Source: Pseudomonadota bacterium
GTDB lineage: Bacteria > Pseudomonadota > Gammaproteobacteria > Burkholderiales > Rhodocyclaceae
NCBI GenBank assembly: GCA_018241725.1
Contig: JAFEDI010000047.1
Coordinates: forward strand, 1-32,061
Direction of reading: 5' to 3'
Length of the DNA stretch: 32,061 bases
Made by a program: the position numbers and the translations under genes. Below the pieces are notes generated by a model. It was not told the DNA's origin and searched no databases. It was given only the letters and a program-made list of their open reading frames with translations. Of the stretch, positions 31,963-32,061 are shown piece after piece (position 1 is the stretch's first letter; each line of letters begins with the position of its first letter).

Positions 31963-32061
31963 TCACCCCTGATCCATTTGCCTTGCATGGCGCATGCCCT
32001 CGACAAAGACCGCCACCTGCTGGAGGCCGAGCCAGATTGTCTTGGCGCCTGGCTCGCCATC
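31963..32061 (-). CDS. IS4-type transposase, C-terminal end (partial)
   Basis: The last 32 codons of a gene that continues beyond the window. The translation DGEPGAKTIWLGLQQVAVF followed by VEGMRHARQMDQG resembles the C-terminus of IS4-family DDE transposases as I remember them (DGEPG-x-x-T-x-W-x-GLQ). It ends 22 bp from the convergent regulator stop. It marks an insertion sequence at the right edge of the catabolic cluster, a sign that the cluster may be mobile. Confidence 0.6.
   Translation of the reverse strand, partial: DGEPGAKTIWLGLQQVAVFVEGMRHARQMDQG

Noticed and set aside
1-32061. CRISPR arrays and rRNA genes
   Set aside because: No regularly spaced short repeats and no rRNA-like sequence were seen on reading either strand.

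Overview
The window looks betaproteobacterial. The mhpB/mhpC homologues, the module of YCF48-like protein, RND exporter, DUF1302 and DUF1329, and the GC-rich codon use all fit a degradative betaproteobacterium, possibly Rhodocyclales or Burkholderiales. This is inferred from gene families only; no rRNA or other phylogenetic marker is present.

Left part (1-11,250): an accessory segment. A secreted alpha/beta hydrolase (602-1609) is followed by a roughly 250-bp sequence that recurs at 10,998-11,243. Each copy holds two apparent small-RNA units. The first carries two CUCCUCC (anti-Shine-Dalgarno) motifs and a terminator. The second has a palindrome at its promoter, a complementary GGAGGAG motif and its own terminator. 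Between the copies lie a VapBC-type toxin-antitoxin pair, a decayed HD-domain gene, an unrecognised AT-rich gene, and a 1801-residue protein that appears to contain two complete tyrosine-recombinase catalytic domains. The recombinase gene starts 114 bp from what looks like the 3' part of a tRNA-Arg(CCG) gene, as expected at the end of an integrated element.

Right part (11,300-31,950): a catabolic cluster. mhpC (minus) is divergent from an MDR dehydrogenase, a cupin and mhpB (plus). Next comes the plus-strand membrane module YCF48-like, RND, DUF1302, DUF1329, followed by a GlcG/HbpS-like gene. Converging on it is a seven-gene minus-strand operon: ferredoxin-reductase, M20-like protein, alpha/beta hydrolase, two amidases, SDR, and an Asp/Glu racemase-fold protein. 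An AraC/XylS-type regulator stands divergent to that operon, behind a good sigma-54 promoter match and a small upstream ORF. The window ends in the 3' end of an apparent IS4-type transposase.

Regulation: four catabolic promoters (upstream of mhpC, the dehydrogenase, the YCF48-like gene and the reductase) each carry two XylS-like half-sites of the form TGCN-N6-GGNTA spaced 20-21 bp apart, followed 21-23 bp later by a -10-like hexamer. This suggests that the local AraC/XylS protein controls the whole cluster. The genes indicate extradiol (meta) cleavage of a catechol-type intermediate, hydrolysis of ring-fission and amide-bearing compounds, and handling of a hydrophobic substrate at the envelope. 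The substrate cannot be read from the sequence.
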